Origin: Myroides sp. N17-2
GTDB lineage: Bacteria; Bacteroidota; Bacteroidia; Flavobacteriales; Flavobacteriaceae
Direction of reading: 5' to 3'
NCBI RefSeq assembly: GCF_002286775.1
Contig: NZ_NSGJ01000009.1
Span: 1-64,000, forward strand
Length of the DNA stretch: 64,000 nucleotides
Shown here: piece after piece, positions 1 through 9,029 of the stretch
How positions within the stretch are numbered: the first letter of the stretch is position 1
Layout: each line of letters opens with the position of its first letter
Made by a program: the position numbers and the translations under genes
The notes under the pieces: generated by a model
The model's database searches: none
What the model saw: only the letters and a program-made list of their open reading frames with translations
Told to the model about the DNA's origin: nothing

Positions 1-6
1 CCTTCT

Positions 7-46
7 TCGGATAACCTATTTACAGGTGTAAAGATCGGTTATCCGA
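7..46. repeat. 10-bp inverted repeat at window edge
   Basis: TCGGATAACC (7-16) pairs with GGTTATCCGA (37-46) across a 20-nt loop. No T-run follows, so it is not an obvious terminator. It lies just upstream of a broken hydrolase gene and could be a leader hairpin or the end of something outside the window. Confidence 0.4.
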
Positions 47-115
47 GTTAAGAGGATGATTTAAAGCATATTATAGATATGAAAAGCTCCGATAAAAGTT
101 TTTATCGGACACTGA

Positions 116-1048
116 TGTATTCTATTATCTAAAGGATATGGATTTATTGATATAGCGGAAAACATAAAGGCTACACCTAATAGCACACAATTTCGAATAG
201 CTAGTCTAGCTAAGATGTTCACAGCAATTCAAATAGCTAATTTAATAGATTCTAACAAGATAAGTTTAAACACATCTATTGATACTTTTTTTAATGATTC
301 CTCTTTAAAACATATCACTATACGACATCTATTAAGTCATTCATCAGGACTCCCTCAAATGCCTAAATACGAAAAGTATGGTTGTGAAAACGAATATGAT
401 ATTGAAAAGTTTTATAATACGTTCTCTTCTGAAGACTTTACTTCTAAACCAGATTCTTTATTCTCATATAGCAACTATGGCTATAAGATACTTGGCATAA
501 TAATAGAAAAAATAACATCAAAGAATATCATAGATCACAATCAAGATCTCTTCAATAGTTTAAATATGTTACACACTACTATTGATAGAAATACAAATTC
601 TGACAACTTCTATCACGAATTAATAAACAACAAAAACATACTCGCTCAATGTCTAGATTGTCGATTTAAGTATGCTGAAGGCTGCTATTTATCAACAACA
701 GAAGATTTAACTAAATTTGGAAGAGCTATCTTAAAACACCAAATTATTAGTGCTTATCATTTAAACTTATTTACAAAAAGTCAAGTACAAAACTCTCTTG
801 AAGGAAAGAAATATGGTTTAGGATTTGAATTAGGTGAAAGCTTTGTTTTACAGAAAAAAACTTCTCTACAAAAAAAAGCTAACATTCTATTCTCAGAATA
901 CTATGGCCATCGTGGAAATATTCCTGGTGGTAGTGCAGTTTTAAATATTTATCCAAATCAACAACTAATAATAGCTATAACAATTAATAGAACCGATATC
1001 CCTTGCGATTTAATTTCTGAAAAAATATTTAAGATTCTCAACACTTAA
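116..1048 (+). pseudogene. Broken serine beta-lactamase/penicillin-binding-like hydrolase
   Basis: The reading frame carries the three catalytic motifs of the beta-lactamase-related serine hydrolase family: SLAK (S-x-x-K, codons at 203-214), YSN (within FSYSNYGY) and a HxG-type motif (GHRGNIPGG). The first ATG (215) lies directly after the catalytic lysine, so a protein starting there would lack its nucleophile. Upstream the frame reads LLSKGYGFIDIAEN, typical of the family N-terminus, and then meets TGA at 113. No signal peptide or in-frame ATG remains. A possible further N-terminal remnant (KSSDKSF) lies in another frame at about 82-102. The gene therefore looks disrupted near its 5' end. 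Use of a rare start such as ATT at 119 cannot be excluded. Confidence 0.7.
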
Positions 1049-1180
1049 TAATATATAGGCTTACAAATACTTCATCGCTAACTCAGTTAACTTCCCTATT
1101 AAACACAGTCCTACTATACTAGTGAGAGAATAAATATACCATTTTTATAAAAGCCTCGTTAGTATAACAAACAAGTCCCT

Positions 1181-2338
1181 ATGCAGCCAAACCAAATCAG
1201 ACTCTTTCACTATCTACTATTATTAATCATAAGCAGTATTTACACACCTATTAGCTATGCTCAAAACACACTTATTGTTAACGATATAGCTAATAAGTAC
1301 ATAGTAGCTCTTGGAGATGCAAGTCATACTGATTACACCGCTAGTAAACTAAGAGTAGACCTAATTAAAGAATTAGTAGAACAACACAATTTCAAAATCA
1401 TTGCACTTGAATCTAACTTATATGAGGTATATCAAGCTTTTGAACAATACAAAATCACTGGTCAGATTGAAACAATCAATAGTGCCATTTATTTCAATAT
1501 GAGAAACAAACCACTTGAAGAATTATTTCATTATTTAAAAGAACAGAATGAAAAAGGTAATACAGTCAAAGTAATTGGGTTTGACTCTGCATTTTCAGGT
1601 GACTATTCAGATAGCGTTTTTACAACATCTATAACAGAAACTATCAATAATTCCTCACTAAATTGTACATCTATATCACCTAAAGAGTTCGAAAAACACT
1701 TTAAAAACTTAACTATTACTAATCTAAAAGCATTGTTTCGTACTAAAAAAGATTACAACATTGTCTATGACTATCTTCAATGCTATCTAACACAAATTGA
1801 AAGTAATCCTATATTACAACAAGCTTTAACCAATCTTACAAAGATAATAGATGCTAAAAAAAACCAGGTTAATTCAGACAATCATAGAGACCAATTGATG
1901 TTTGAGAATATCCTAACCCTAAAGAAACTATATCCCAACGAAAAATTGATTTTATTTGGGTCCTCTACTCATTTTATAAGAAAACCGAAAGCCATTGAAT
2001 CTTCTTTTATGCAAAACAACAGAATCACTTTAGGCTCTTTGTTAGCTAACAAATTTAAAGATGATTATGCATTCATCGCTTACACAGCCATTAACGGAAA
2101 TACTCTAGGGTTTTATGGTAAGAAACACAAACTGAAAGATGCTATACCAAATTCTATAGAACAAATAATTACTCTAAACCATAACACCGAAATACCTTTC
2201 TATTACCTCTATAAAGATGATAAAGTATTAACTCAAGTAAAATATACTCGTTTATTAGGCAATACATTCCAAAAAATGAATATTAAAGAAGTAATCGATG
2301 GTTTAGTATTAATTAGAGATAACAATACTGAAAACTAG
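1181..2338 (+). CDS. Erythromycin esterase-like secreted protein
   Basis: 385 aa. A signal peptide covers about residues 1-28 and ends SYAQ. ALGDASHTDY (43-52), a following ALES (75-78) and a late FGSSTHF (about 257) match in order the conserved Gly-acidic-x-x-His, Glu and His sites of the erythromycin esterase (EreA/EreB) family. These proteins are hydrolases of macrolide lactones, or relatives of unknown substrate. Predicted location is periplasmic or secreted. Characterised EreA/EreB are cytosolic and a little longer, so a resistance role is not implied. It stands alone, 130 bp after a broken hydrolase, and a terminator follows. The family call is fairly sure; the substrate is unknown. Confidence 0.65.
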   Translation: MQPNQIRLFHYLLLLIISSIYTPISYAQNTLIVNDIANKYIVALGDASHTDYTASKLRVDLIKELVEQHNFKIIALESNLYEVYQAFEQYKITGQIETINSAIYFNMRNKPLEELFHYLKEQNEKGNTVKVIGFDSAFSGDYSDSVFTTSITETINNSSLNCTSISPKEFEKHFKNLTITNLKALFRTKKDYNIVYDYLQCYLTQIESNPILQQALTNLTKIIDAKKNQVNSDNHRDQLMFENILTLKKLYPNEKLILFGSSTHFIRKPKAIESSFMQNNRITLGSLLANKFKDDYAFIAYTAINGNTLGFYGKKHKLKDAIPNSIEQIITLNHNTEIPFYYLYKDDKVLTQVKYTRLLGNTFQKMNIKEVIDGLVLIRDNNTEN

Positions 2339-2498
2339 CGACAATTAGTATCCCTTTTGCAGTAGGTTGGGCAAAACCTGCATGTTCAGAGAGATATACC
2401 TACTCAAAGCACTTCTGTCAGCAACAACACCTCAAGGACTCTGCTCGCATTCTTCAAGCTAATACTTAGCTAACCTACTACTCATACAATACAGTCAT

Positions 2499-2540
2499 AA
2501 AAAAACCTCAGTGAAGATATACTCCGCTGAGGTTTTTTTA
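2499..2540. terminator. Bidirectional terminator
   Basis: CCTCAGTG (2506-2513) pairs with CGCTGAGG (2525-2532), with one G-T wobble. An A-run precedes and a T-run follows, so it can serve both the rightward esterase-like gene and the leftward TonB receptor, which converge here. Confidence 0.8.
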
Positions 2541-2547
2541 TATTCAT

Positions 2548-4980
2548 CTAAAAGTGATATCCTAAAGACACCATCACATTACGAGGTGCTCCTGCGAATA
2601 CTCTCGTATAATCAAACCCTCCTAAGAAGTAATACTTATCGAATATATTATTCACATTCACCGCTAGTTTAAACTTATCTAAGTGGTAATACACCGCTGC
2701 ATTAGCGGTCATATAAGCAGGTAAGTATCCCCACTGAGCATTGCCCTGAGCATCTTTACCTACACTTTCACTTAGTCTGCGCTGATCTACATAGTAAGCA
2801 CCTGCTCCGAATCCTAAACCTTTAAGCGCTGTATCAGAGAAGACGTATTTTAACCAAATACTTCCTGAGTTTTTAGGAGCTCCAGGTAACAACTGTCCCT
2901 CTTCTGATGCGATAGCTGACTCTTTTACTTCAGTCTCGTTATAGGTGTAGTTCGCCATAATCTGAAACTCCTTAGTGATCTGCCCTCTCATATCTAGTTC
3001 TACCCCCTGAGAGATTACTCTACCCGACTGTCTGTATACAGGTAGTCCTGCTTCTGTCAACTGACCTGTACCGATAAGCATATCTCTTCGCTCTATTCTA
3101 AATACAGACAAGTCCATTTGCAATTGATTGTCAAAGAAGCCTGTCTTAAACCCTGTTTCTACTTGGAAACTCTTCTCAGACTTAAACGCACTATCCGCTC
3201 CGTAATCTTTGTAATTAGCTACAAAGTTAGCCGCCACAGGTACATACCCTTGAGAATAACTAGCGAAGTAGTTAATCTTATCATTAATAAGGTAAGTAAG
3301 TCCTACCCTAGGCAACCAAGCATTCTGAGTAGCGGTAAACGGTACTTTAGCATCTGTACTCTCTGATTTATAACTCTCGTGTCTAAGTCCTAATACCATC
3401 TTTAAGCGCTCGCCTACCGATATTTGGTCTTGGATATAGACGCCTGTACTTTTATATGGACTCATAAACGGATATTGTGTATTCGATCTCCATACATAGT
3501 TAGTAATATCCGCCCCTTGGTAAACAGGGTTATTCATATCAAAAGTTAAGGCTACTACTTCTCCATTCTCTTTCTTGCTACGTGCCTCGCGTTGGTAGCT
3601 ATTCTTATCACCCTTATACTGTGCATAGTCTACTCCTACTACGATATGGTGATCTATATTCTTACCATACTTATCCCATTTTAAATACGACACGAAGTTA
3701 TCTGTGTACTCCTTACCGTGACGGTCAAAGAAACGCAAGTTAACCACTGTGTTCTCTGGTGGATTAGCATAGGTGTTTAATGTTCTATGTTCGTTTAAGT
3801 CCTCTTCATAGATTGACTTCATATAGTTCACGTGTAAGTTCACGTTATCTACGATGCGTTGCGTTAAACGTCCACTAAGTGTTGTAGTCTTTGTCTTAAA
3901 GTAATCTGATGGTTGACTAAGCGTAAAGGTACGTGGCAAGGCATATAAATCCCCTCCTTTAGTACTCATCCCTCTATCTAAATATCCATTGAATTGATCA
4001 AATACCAAGTCAACATCAATCGTCGTTCCCTCCATTGGTTTAAAGGTAAATGAGGGTGCAACTGCAAAGTTCTTGCGGTTATTAATATCTCTAAACGTCT
4101 TAGAGCTTTCGTACCCTGCGTTTAAACGATACAATATTTTCTTATCCTTATCAAGAGGTCCACCTATATCGACAGTCGTTCTCAATGTCTCAAAGCTACC
4201 TGCCGAGAAGTTAATCACGCCCTTGTGCTCTTCTAACGGTTTCTTAGTGACCATATTAATCGTTCCCCCTGGTGCAATATCTCCAAATAGAGATGCTCCA
4301 GGCCCTTTTAAGACTTCGATACTCTCAAAGTTGATGGTCATCGGAGAACGGTAATAACTTTCTCCAAAACCATAAGCAGAACGCATACCGTTGATTAATC
4401 TAATCCCATTGTCATATCCACTTTTAAAACCGCGTATCACAAACTCATCATATACAGATGCTTGTGTTACACCTGCTAGATCAGGGATTACGTCCGCTAC
4501 TTGGAACGCTTGTTTATCTTCCATTAGCTCACTAGAGACAATAGAGATAGACTGAGGCAAGTCTTTTATCTTCCCTGTATACTTTCCTCCTAACACAGTT
4601 GAGTTGGTCAAGTAAGAGTTGTTTCTTCGAGAGGTAACGACTATTTCTTCTAGTTCATTAGGGTTCTCCTCTAACTTAATGACAATCCCTTTAGCCTCTT
4701 TGTAATTCTCTTCATTCAGCTCTACGAACTTCTGCTTATATCCCATAGCATTAATCTGTAATAACAGCGGGAACGCTACTTGATCAGCAGTGGTAAACTC
4801 TCCTTTCACATCGCTCTCTTCTACGTTATCATTGCCAATCATCACTACAGCATACGCCACAGGATTATTCTTTTCGCCTACTAAGCGACCGATCACTCGA
4901 TGAGAAGTCTGAGCAATAGCTAGGTAAGGAAGTAATAGCGAAATAGCTATTATTCCTGATTTATGTAAATATGTTTTCAT
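2548..4980 (-). CDS. TonB-dependent receptor, probably for a nickel chelate
   Basis: 810 aa from the ATG at 4980; the frame is open to 5019, but only the 4980 start gives a clean signal peptide (MKTYLHKSG...LAIAQ). Domain order: signal peptide, carboxypeptidase-regulatory-like domain (about 26-100), plug (about 110-240, with DVIPDLAGVTQ, FVIRGF and the IEVLKGPGASLFG signature) and a 22-strand barrel ending in aromatic YHF. It belongs to the TonB-dependent siderophore receptors, which move metal chelates across the outer membrane using TonB energy. It is the last gene of a leftward operon that begins with hypA-hypB-ureE and includes a FecBCD-type importer. This context suggests a nickel chelate, as for FrpB4 in Helicobacter, rather than ferric siderophore. 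Substrate is inference. Confidence 0.88.
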   Translation of the reverse strand: MKTYLHKSGIIAISLLLPYLAIAQTSHRVIGRLVGEKNNPVAYAVVMIGNDNVEESDVKGEFTTADQVAFPLLLQINAMGYKQKFVELNEENYKEAKGIVIKLEENPNELEEIVVTSRRNNSYLTNSTVLGGKYTGKIKDLPQSISIVSSELMEDKQAFQVADVIPDLAGVTQASVYDEFVIRGFKSGYDNGIRLINGMRSAYGFGESYYRSPMTINFESIEVLKGPGASLFGDIAPGGTINMVTKKPLEEHKGVINFSAGSFETLRTTVDIGGPLDKDKKILYRLNAGYESSKTFRDINNRKNFAVAPSFTFKPMEGTTIDVDLVFDQFNGYLDRGMSTKGGDLYALPRTFTLSQPSDYFKTKTTTLSGRLTQRIVDNVNLHVNYMKSIYEEDLNEHRTLNTYANPPENTVVNLRFFDRHGKEYTDNFVSYLKWDKYGKNIDHHIVVGVDYAQYKGDKNSYQREARSKKENGEVVALTFDMNNPVYQGADITNYVWRSNTQYPFMSPYKSTGVYIQDQISVGERLKMVLGLRHESYKSESTDAKVPFTATQNAWLPRVGLTYLINDKINYFASYSQGYVPVAANFVANYKDYGADSAFKSEKSFQVETGFKTGFFDNQLQMDLSVFRIERRDMLIGTGQLTEAGLPVYRQSGRVISQGVELDMRGQITKEFQIMANYTYNETEVKESAIASEEGQLLPGAPKNSGSIWLKYVFSDTALKGLGFGAGAYYVDQRRLSESVGKDAQGNAQWGYLPAYMTANAAVYYHLDKFKLAVNVNNIFDKYYFLGGFDYTRVFAGAPRNVMVSLGYHF

Positions 4981-4997
4981 TTGTAATGTTTTTTTTA

Positions 4998-5089
4998 GTT
5001 TACTCGTCATGGATTGCAAATCCGCGACAGCGAGTTTAGAAGTAGTTATCTAGTTTCCTGTTATACGCTAGCGCGGATTTGTAATCCGT
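4998..5089. repeat. REP-like palindromes in operon gap
   Basis: Two short palindromes of the CGGAT...ATCCG type: GGATTGCAAATCC at 5011-5023 and CGGATTTGTAATCCG at 5074-5088. The segment TTTACTCGTCA before the first recurs at 8499-8509 in another gap of the same operon. The second palindrome lies inside the 3' end of the GNAT gene. Confidence 0.7.
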
Positions 5090-5580
5090 GCTTCCATATG
5101 AAGTGTCTCAAACTCTCCATACATTGTAGTAGTCGCCAATTCAAAGCCTTGTTTTTGCCAATACTCAAACGCTCCTGTTAAGAAAGGATGCGTATGTAAG
5201 TATAACATCTCTATCCTTTTCTGCTTCGCTACTTCTAATAAGGCGTTAAACAACTTGGTTGCTAATCCTAATCTTCTATAGGCAGGCTCTACGAATAGAC
5301 GAGCGACCTCTACTGTCCGTTGATCTTTATAATCAAGGTAGTCAAATCGGTAATCATAAGGCATCATCCCAATAACTCCTACTATAGTATCTTCTTTATC
5401 TCTTGCGCATAAGAATGCTCCACTATCTGAAGTGATATAGGTAGAGGTAAACTCAACAATATCTAGAGGAACTTTATCCGGGTCTAACATAGGAAATAAC
5501 CCTATTCGAAATGCTTTGACGTATTGTTTAATACACTCCGCTTGATCCTCCTCTACTTTGCTAATTTGAATATCTTCCAT
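5068..5580 (-). CDS. GNAT acetyltransferase
   Basis: 170 aa. The acetyl-CoA-binding core VARLFVEPAYRRLGLATKLFNALLEVAK contains the RRLGLA form of the Q/R-x-x-G-x-G/A loop (about residues 101-106), followed by the usual FEYWQKQGFE strand. N-acetyltransferase with unknown acceptor. It sits between the importer ATPase (127-bp gap) and the TonB receptor (87-bp gap) on the same strand and is probably cotranscribed. It might modify the metal chelator or simply be carried along. The last eight codons (encoding ARITNPR and stop) are a REP-like palindrome, so the C-terminus may have been changed by repeat insertion. Confidence 0.8.
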   Translation of the reverse strand: MEDIQISKVEEDQAECIKQYVKAFRIGLFPMLDPDKVPLDIVEFTSTYITSDSGAFLCARDKEDTIVGVIGMMPYDYRFDYLDYKDQRTVEVARLFVEPAYRRLGLATKLFNALLEVAKQKRIEMLYLHTHPFLTGAFEYWQKQGFELATTTMYGEFETLHMEARITNPR

Positions 5581-5707
5581 AAACGAACTTAATCTTCTGT
5601 CTTAATTTTATAGTCAACGATAATTATCTTGTGAAACACTTCTTTGGTTCTTTTGGGTATCAAGACAAAAAAGAAAGAAATATCCGCGTAACGCAAAACC
5701 TTATCAC

Positions 5708-6475
5708 TTATATTAAAGGCATAAACATCACCTTCCCTTGATTATCTATTCTATGCAACGGCAGTTGATACGTATCTTCTAAAAGCTTGTGCAACTCCTC
5801 TCCTTGGATAGCCTGAATATCTACCAATTGCTTATTTTGCATCAAGTAAAAACGCTCTCCATACATAAACGCAAGGTTAGGGTCGTGCATCACACATAAG
5901 ATGGTAGTACCTTCTTCTGCTAGTTGTTTAATACATTTGAGCACTGCTACTTGATAGTGCAAGTCCAAGTGATTCGTTGGTTCGTCTAACATCAGCACTT
6001 CAGGCTTCTGTACTAACACTCGACATAATAAGACTAGCTGACGTTCTCCTCCTGAAAGGGACGTATAAGGCTTGTCTATCAAATGCAATAGCTGAAAGCG
6101 AGATAAAATAGCGCTTACCTCATTAAAGTCTTCGTCAGAGGGAGCAAACTTGGCGAAAGAAGCTCTTCCTGTCAAGATCACTTCCTTTACCGTAAAGGGA
6201 AAGGTCGTTTGGTGAAACTGATTTAAGAATCCTATGCGGATATGCTGTTCTTTGCCTAGTTTAATATTTCGGCGTTCTTGTCCATCGAAGCACACCTTGC
6301 CGTGATATTTCTTCTCTAATCCCGCTAGAATATTAAACATCGTAGACTTTCCGCTACCATTTCTACCAAGGATAATAGATAGCTTCCCTTTCTCGAAACT
6401 TGCATTAACATTATCTAGTACAATCTCTTTGTCATAAGAAAATGACAATTCACTTATCTCAATCATCTGTCTCAT
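5708..6475 (-). CDS. ABC importer ATP-binding protein (FecE/FhuC type)
   Basis: 255 aa. It energises metal-chelate import at the inner membrane. Visible motifs: Walker A GRNGSGKST, signature SLSGGERQLV, Walker B VLMLDEPTNHLD and the H-loop (CVMHDPN). This is the pattern of FecE/FhuC/BtuD ATPases. I chose the ATG at 6475 because it overlaps the permease stop as ATGA (translational coupling). The frame is open nine bases further to a TTG at 6484, and an alternative ATG (MIEISEL) lies at 6466. Partner of the adjacent FecCD-type permease and lipoprotein. Confidence 0.92.
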   Translation of the reverse strand: MRQMIEISELSFSYDKEIVLDNVNASFEKGKLSIILGRNGSGKSTMFNILAGLEKKYHGKVCFDGQERRNIKLGKEQHIRIGFLNQFHQTTFPFTVKEVILTGRASFAKFAPSDEDFNEVSAILSRFQLLHLIDKPYTSLSGGERQLVLLCRVLVQKPEVLMLDEPTNHLDLHYQVAVLKCIKQLAEEGTTILCVMHDPNLAFMYGERFYLMQNKQLVDIQAIQGEELHKLLEDTYQLPLHRIDNQGKVMFMPLI

Positions 6476-7470
6476 GCGTTCCAACTCGTTAAACTCTTCT
6501 TCATCAAATAAATAAATATCGGTGCCCCTATAATCATCGTGAATACTCCCACAGGTATTTCGAATGGCATAACAGCTCTAGAGAAATCATCTATCACTAA
6601 TAAGAAAGAACCTCCTATACTGATATTAGCCCAAACACCAATATTGTTATTGGGTCCGAACACCATTCTACTCATATGTGGTACGATTAATCCAAATAAG
6701 CTAATCACTCCTACTGCCGCTACTGAAGAAGCTGTAATCATCGTCGCAACGCAAATAAGGGCTAACTTCAGATACTTAGGGTTCACTCCTACTGCTAGGG
6801 CTTCATTATCTCCTAATGCCAATAAGTTTAACTTCCAACGCAAGAGGATAATAACAACTAGACCTACTACAATAGGCACAAAGGCTGTCTGTACTTTAGC
6901 CCAAGAGGCTGTGTGTAGGTTACCCATCGTCCACTGTACTATCGCTTGTAGCTTATAAGGGTCACTCATATATTGCAACAAAGTCAACAAGGCTGTAAAT
7001 ACTCCTGATACGATAATCCCCGATAAGACCATACTCACAATAGAAGTACGACTACCTGCATAGGATACCGTGTAAGTCAAGGCTACTGCACATATCCCAA
7101 AAGCAAAAGCAGATAGATTAATAGAGATAAAAGGGAATAACATCGCGAGAGCAGCTCCGAAAGCAGCCCCTGAAGAGATACCAAGTGTAAACGGATCTAC
7201 GATAGGGTTGCGAAAGATAGCTTGTAGCACTCCTCCTGATACCGCTAGTGATGCTCCCACCATAAAGGTTAAGATAATACGAGGCAGACGCACTTTCCAC
7301 AGAATAGTCTCCACAGGATCTGTAGTGATACCACTATGACTAATCGCCTTAGTAATATAAGCTACTAATTCGCTTGGAGATAGATTACCTGTCGTCCCGA
7401 GCATCAGCGAACCTATTAATAACAAGATAGGTCCTATCCATAATAACGCAACCTTTATGCTGTATCTCAT
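6472..7470 (-). CDS. ABC importer permease (FecCD/BtuC family)
   Basis: 332 aa with about nine to ten hydrophobic segments. Family signatures include LWKVRLPRIILTFMVGASLAVSGG (about 59-82), QAIFRNPIVDPFTLGISSGAAFGA, and the C-terminal GLIVPHMSR segment that contacts the ATPase. It forms the inner-membrane channel for siderophore-, haem-, cobalamin- or nickel-type substrates. Spacing to the binding protein gene is 15 bp, and the stop overlaps the ATPase start by 4 bp. With ureE and hypAB in the same operon, nickel is the best guess for the substrate. Confidence 0.92.
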   Translation of the reverse strand: MRYSIKVALLWIGPILLLIGSLMLGTTGNLSPSELVAYITKAISHSGITTDPVETILWKVRLPRIILTFMVGASLAVSGGVLQAIFRNPIVDPFTLGISSGAAFGAALAMLFPFISINLSAFAFGICAVALTYTVSYAGSRTSIVSMVLSGIIVSGVFTALLTLLQYMSDPYKLQAIVQWTMGNLHTASWAKVQTAFVPIVVGLVVIILLRWKLNLLALGDNEALAVGVNPKYLKLALICVATMITASSVAAVGVISLFGLIVPHMSRMVFGPNNNIGVWANISIGGSFLLVIDDFSRAVMPFEIPVGVFTMIIGAPIFIYLMKKSLTSWNA

Positions 7471-7485
7471 CTATTTATCTTACTT

Positions 7486-8487
7486 CTATTTCTTTGTATT
7501 ATACAATATATTCATTGCTTCGTCTAAGTCTGCTTTTAAAGCGTCCTCAGTATAAGTAGGATAACTCCATTGGCGTACTTGTTTAGCGAATAATAAGAAC
7601 TTCACCGTATGAGGATCATACAAGAATGATGGAGTCATCACCTTAACTTGCTTATTCTCTACTGCAGGTAGATTAGCTAACTCGCTTAATCCATACACAT
7701 CACTCGCACTTGAGTTCCAAAGCAGGATAATATCAGGATTCCACTTGTACAGCATCTCAGCTCCGATATTAGGCGCTTGCATCTCTAGTGGACAGGCATT
7801 TACTGCTCCTGATAACGTGATCGCCATATCCATCAGTGTTCCCTTACCTGAAGTAGAAAGTACACGACCTTTAGACCAAGCGTAATATACTTTCTTTGGA
7901 CTCTCTACTTTCGTCGCTTCCATTTCAGCTACTTCTTTTTCGATATAGGTAGTGATGGTATTAGCACGCTCAGCTTTACCTAGCAGTGTTCCTATTCCCT
8001 TTAATTCACTGATAATCCCTTTCTGATCTTCACTCGCAATAGTAAATACAGCGATACCCAAGTCTTCTAACTGAGCTACTGCTTCTGCATCTTGGTCAAA
8101 TGTGATGACCAAATCAGGTTGTAACCCTATGATGGCTTCCACATTAGACATCCCCCCACCGAAAGTAGGTGTTGCTATTTCTTTCTTTGCCATACGGCTA
8201 TCTAAAGTAGATAGGAAAGCAAATGTATCTTCATTCAAGTAGATCTGTTGTGGGATACCCACTAAAGTCTGTTGCGCATCTAACATAAACACATCGTCTA
8301 CTAACGCTTCGTATAATGCCACTACTCTAGTCGCAGGCTTAGCTAAACGAACCTCTTTACCACGACTGTCTATCGCCACAAGTTCTGTTGACGTTGGTTC
8401 TGTAGATTGAGTTGTTGCTGTACTTTGTTTACACGATTGTAAGAATACAAGTGCAAACAATACAGGTAATAAATATCTTAATTTCAT
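7486..8487 (-). CDS. Metal-chelate binding lipoprotein (FecB/BtuF type)
   Basis: 333 aa. The lipobox LQSC gives a mature lipoprotein starting at Cys19. The body is a type III periplasmic binding protein: DSRGKEVRLAKPATRVVALYEALVDDV at the start, LQPDLVITFDQDAEAV and WNPDIILLWNSSASDVYGL in the two lobes. It captures the substrate and hands it to the permease encoded 15 bp downstream. In Helicobacter a member of this family (CeuE/NikZ) binds nickel, and the neighbours here suggest the same. The sequence alone does not show the ligand. Confidence 0.88.
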   Translation of the reverse strand: MKLRYLLPVLFALVFLQSCKQSTATTQSTEPTSTELVAIDSRGKEVRLAKPATRVVALYEALVDDVFMLDAQQTLVGIPQQIYLNEDTFAFLSTLDSRMAKKEIATPTFGGGMSNVEAIIGLQPDLVITFDQDAEAVAQLEDLGIAVFTIASEDQKGIISELKGIGTLLGKAERANTITTYIEKEVAEMEATKVESPKKVYYAWSKGRVLSTSGKGTLMDMAITLSGAVNACPLEMQAPNIGAEMLYKWNPDIILLWNSSASDVYGLSELANLPAVENKQVKVMTPSFLYDPHTVKFLLFAKQVRQWSYPTYTEDALKADLDEAMNILYNTKK

Positions 8488-8495
8488 AATTCTTA

Positions 8496-8560
8496 GAGTT
8501 TACTCGTCACGGATTGCACGACTGCTAGTTTATCGTCACGGATTGCAAATCCGCGACAGC
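8496..8560. repeat. REP-like palindromes between ureE and binding protein
   Basis: TTTACTCGTCACGGATTGCA is followed by TCGTCACGGATTGCAAATCC; the full palindrome CGGATTGCAAATCCG is at 8539-8553. It lies inside the nickel operon and shares its flanking words with the copy at 4998-5032. Such hairpins in operons can set RNA processing and unequal expression. Confidence 0.7.
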
Positions 8561-8566
8561 TATTCC

Positions 8567-9022
8567 CTATTTACTGTACTTCTTTTTAAGTAGATGTTGC
8601 GTAAACAGCTGTTGCTTTTCTAAAACGATCTTTGTTCCAAACTTGGCAACTAACTGTTCATACAGGCTCCCATCATAAGGCACAGATAACGCATTAGAAG
8701 ACTTGTCTACAAATACAGGCAAATGTCTATTGCCGATATAATAGGTAAAGTCAGCGACCTCTTCTGCCTTGTCAGCGATAAACTTGATCACTAAGGTTGG
8801 CTTAATCATCAGTTGAGCGATTACTTCTCCCTGACTATAAAGCAAGTCTGCGTGTTGCCAATCTCTGTTTTGTTCTTTTAGCAAATGAAGTTCAACTCCC
8901 AAAGTAGTCTTCCGGTGAAACAAGTGCTTCTGCGTTTCGAACCATTCGATCTCGAATGTATCTACTCCCTCTGAGACCACATCTTGAAGTTGAACATCAT
9001 CTATATAAATTGTTTGTTGCAT
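8567..9022 (-). CDS. ureE: UreE urease nickel metallochaperone
   Basis: 151 aa, the normal UreE length. Residues 1-72 form the N-terminal peptide-binding-like half, with VELHLLKEQNRDWQHADLL. The C-terminal half has the diagnostic FTYYIGNRHLPV segment, whose GNRH (97-100) supplies the conserved nickel-binding histidine at the dimer interface. There is no His-rich tail (it ends KKKYSK), so storage of many nickel ions is not expected. UreE brings nickel to the urease activation complex. No ureABC, ureF, ureG or ureD is in the window, so they must be elsewhere or absent. The hypB gene is 7 bp upstream. Confidence 0.85.
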   Translation of the reverse strand: MQQTIYIDDVQLQDVVSEGVDTFEIEWFETQKHLFHRKTTLGVELHLLKEQNRDWQHADLLYSQGEVIAQLMIKPTLVIKFIADKAEEVADFTYYIGNRHLPVFVDKSSNALSVPYDGSLYEQLVAKFGTKIVLEKQQLFTQHLLKKKYSK

Positions 9023-9029
9023 AGTGTGC

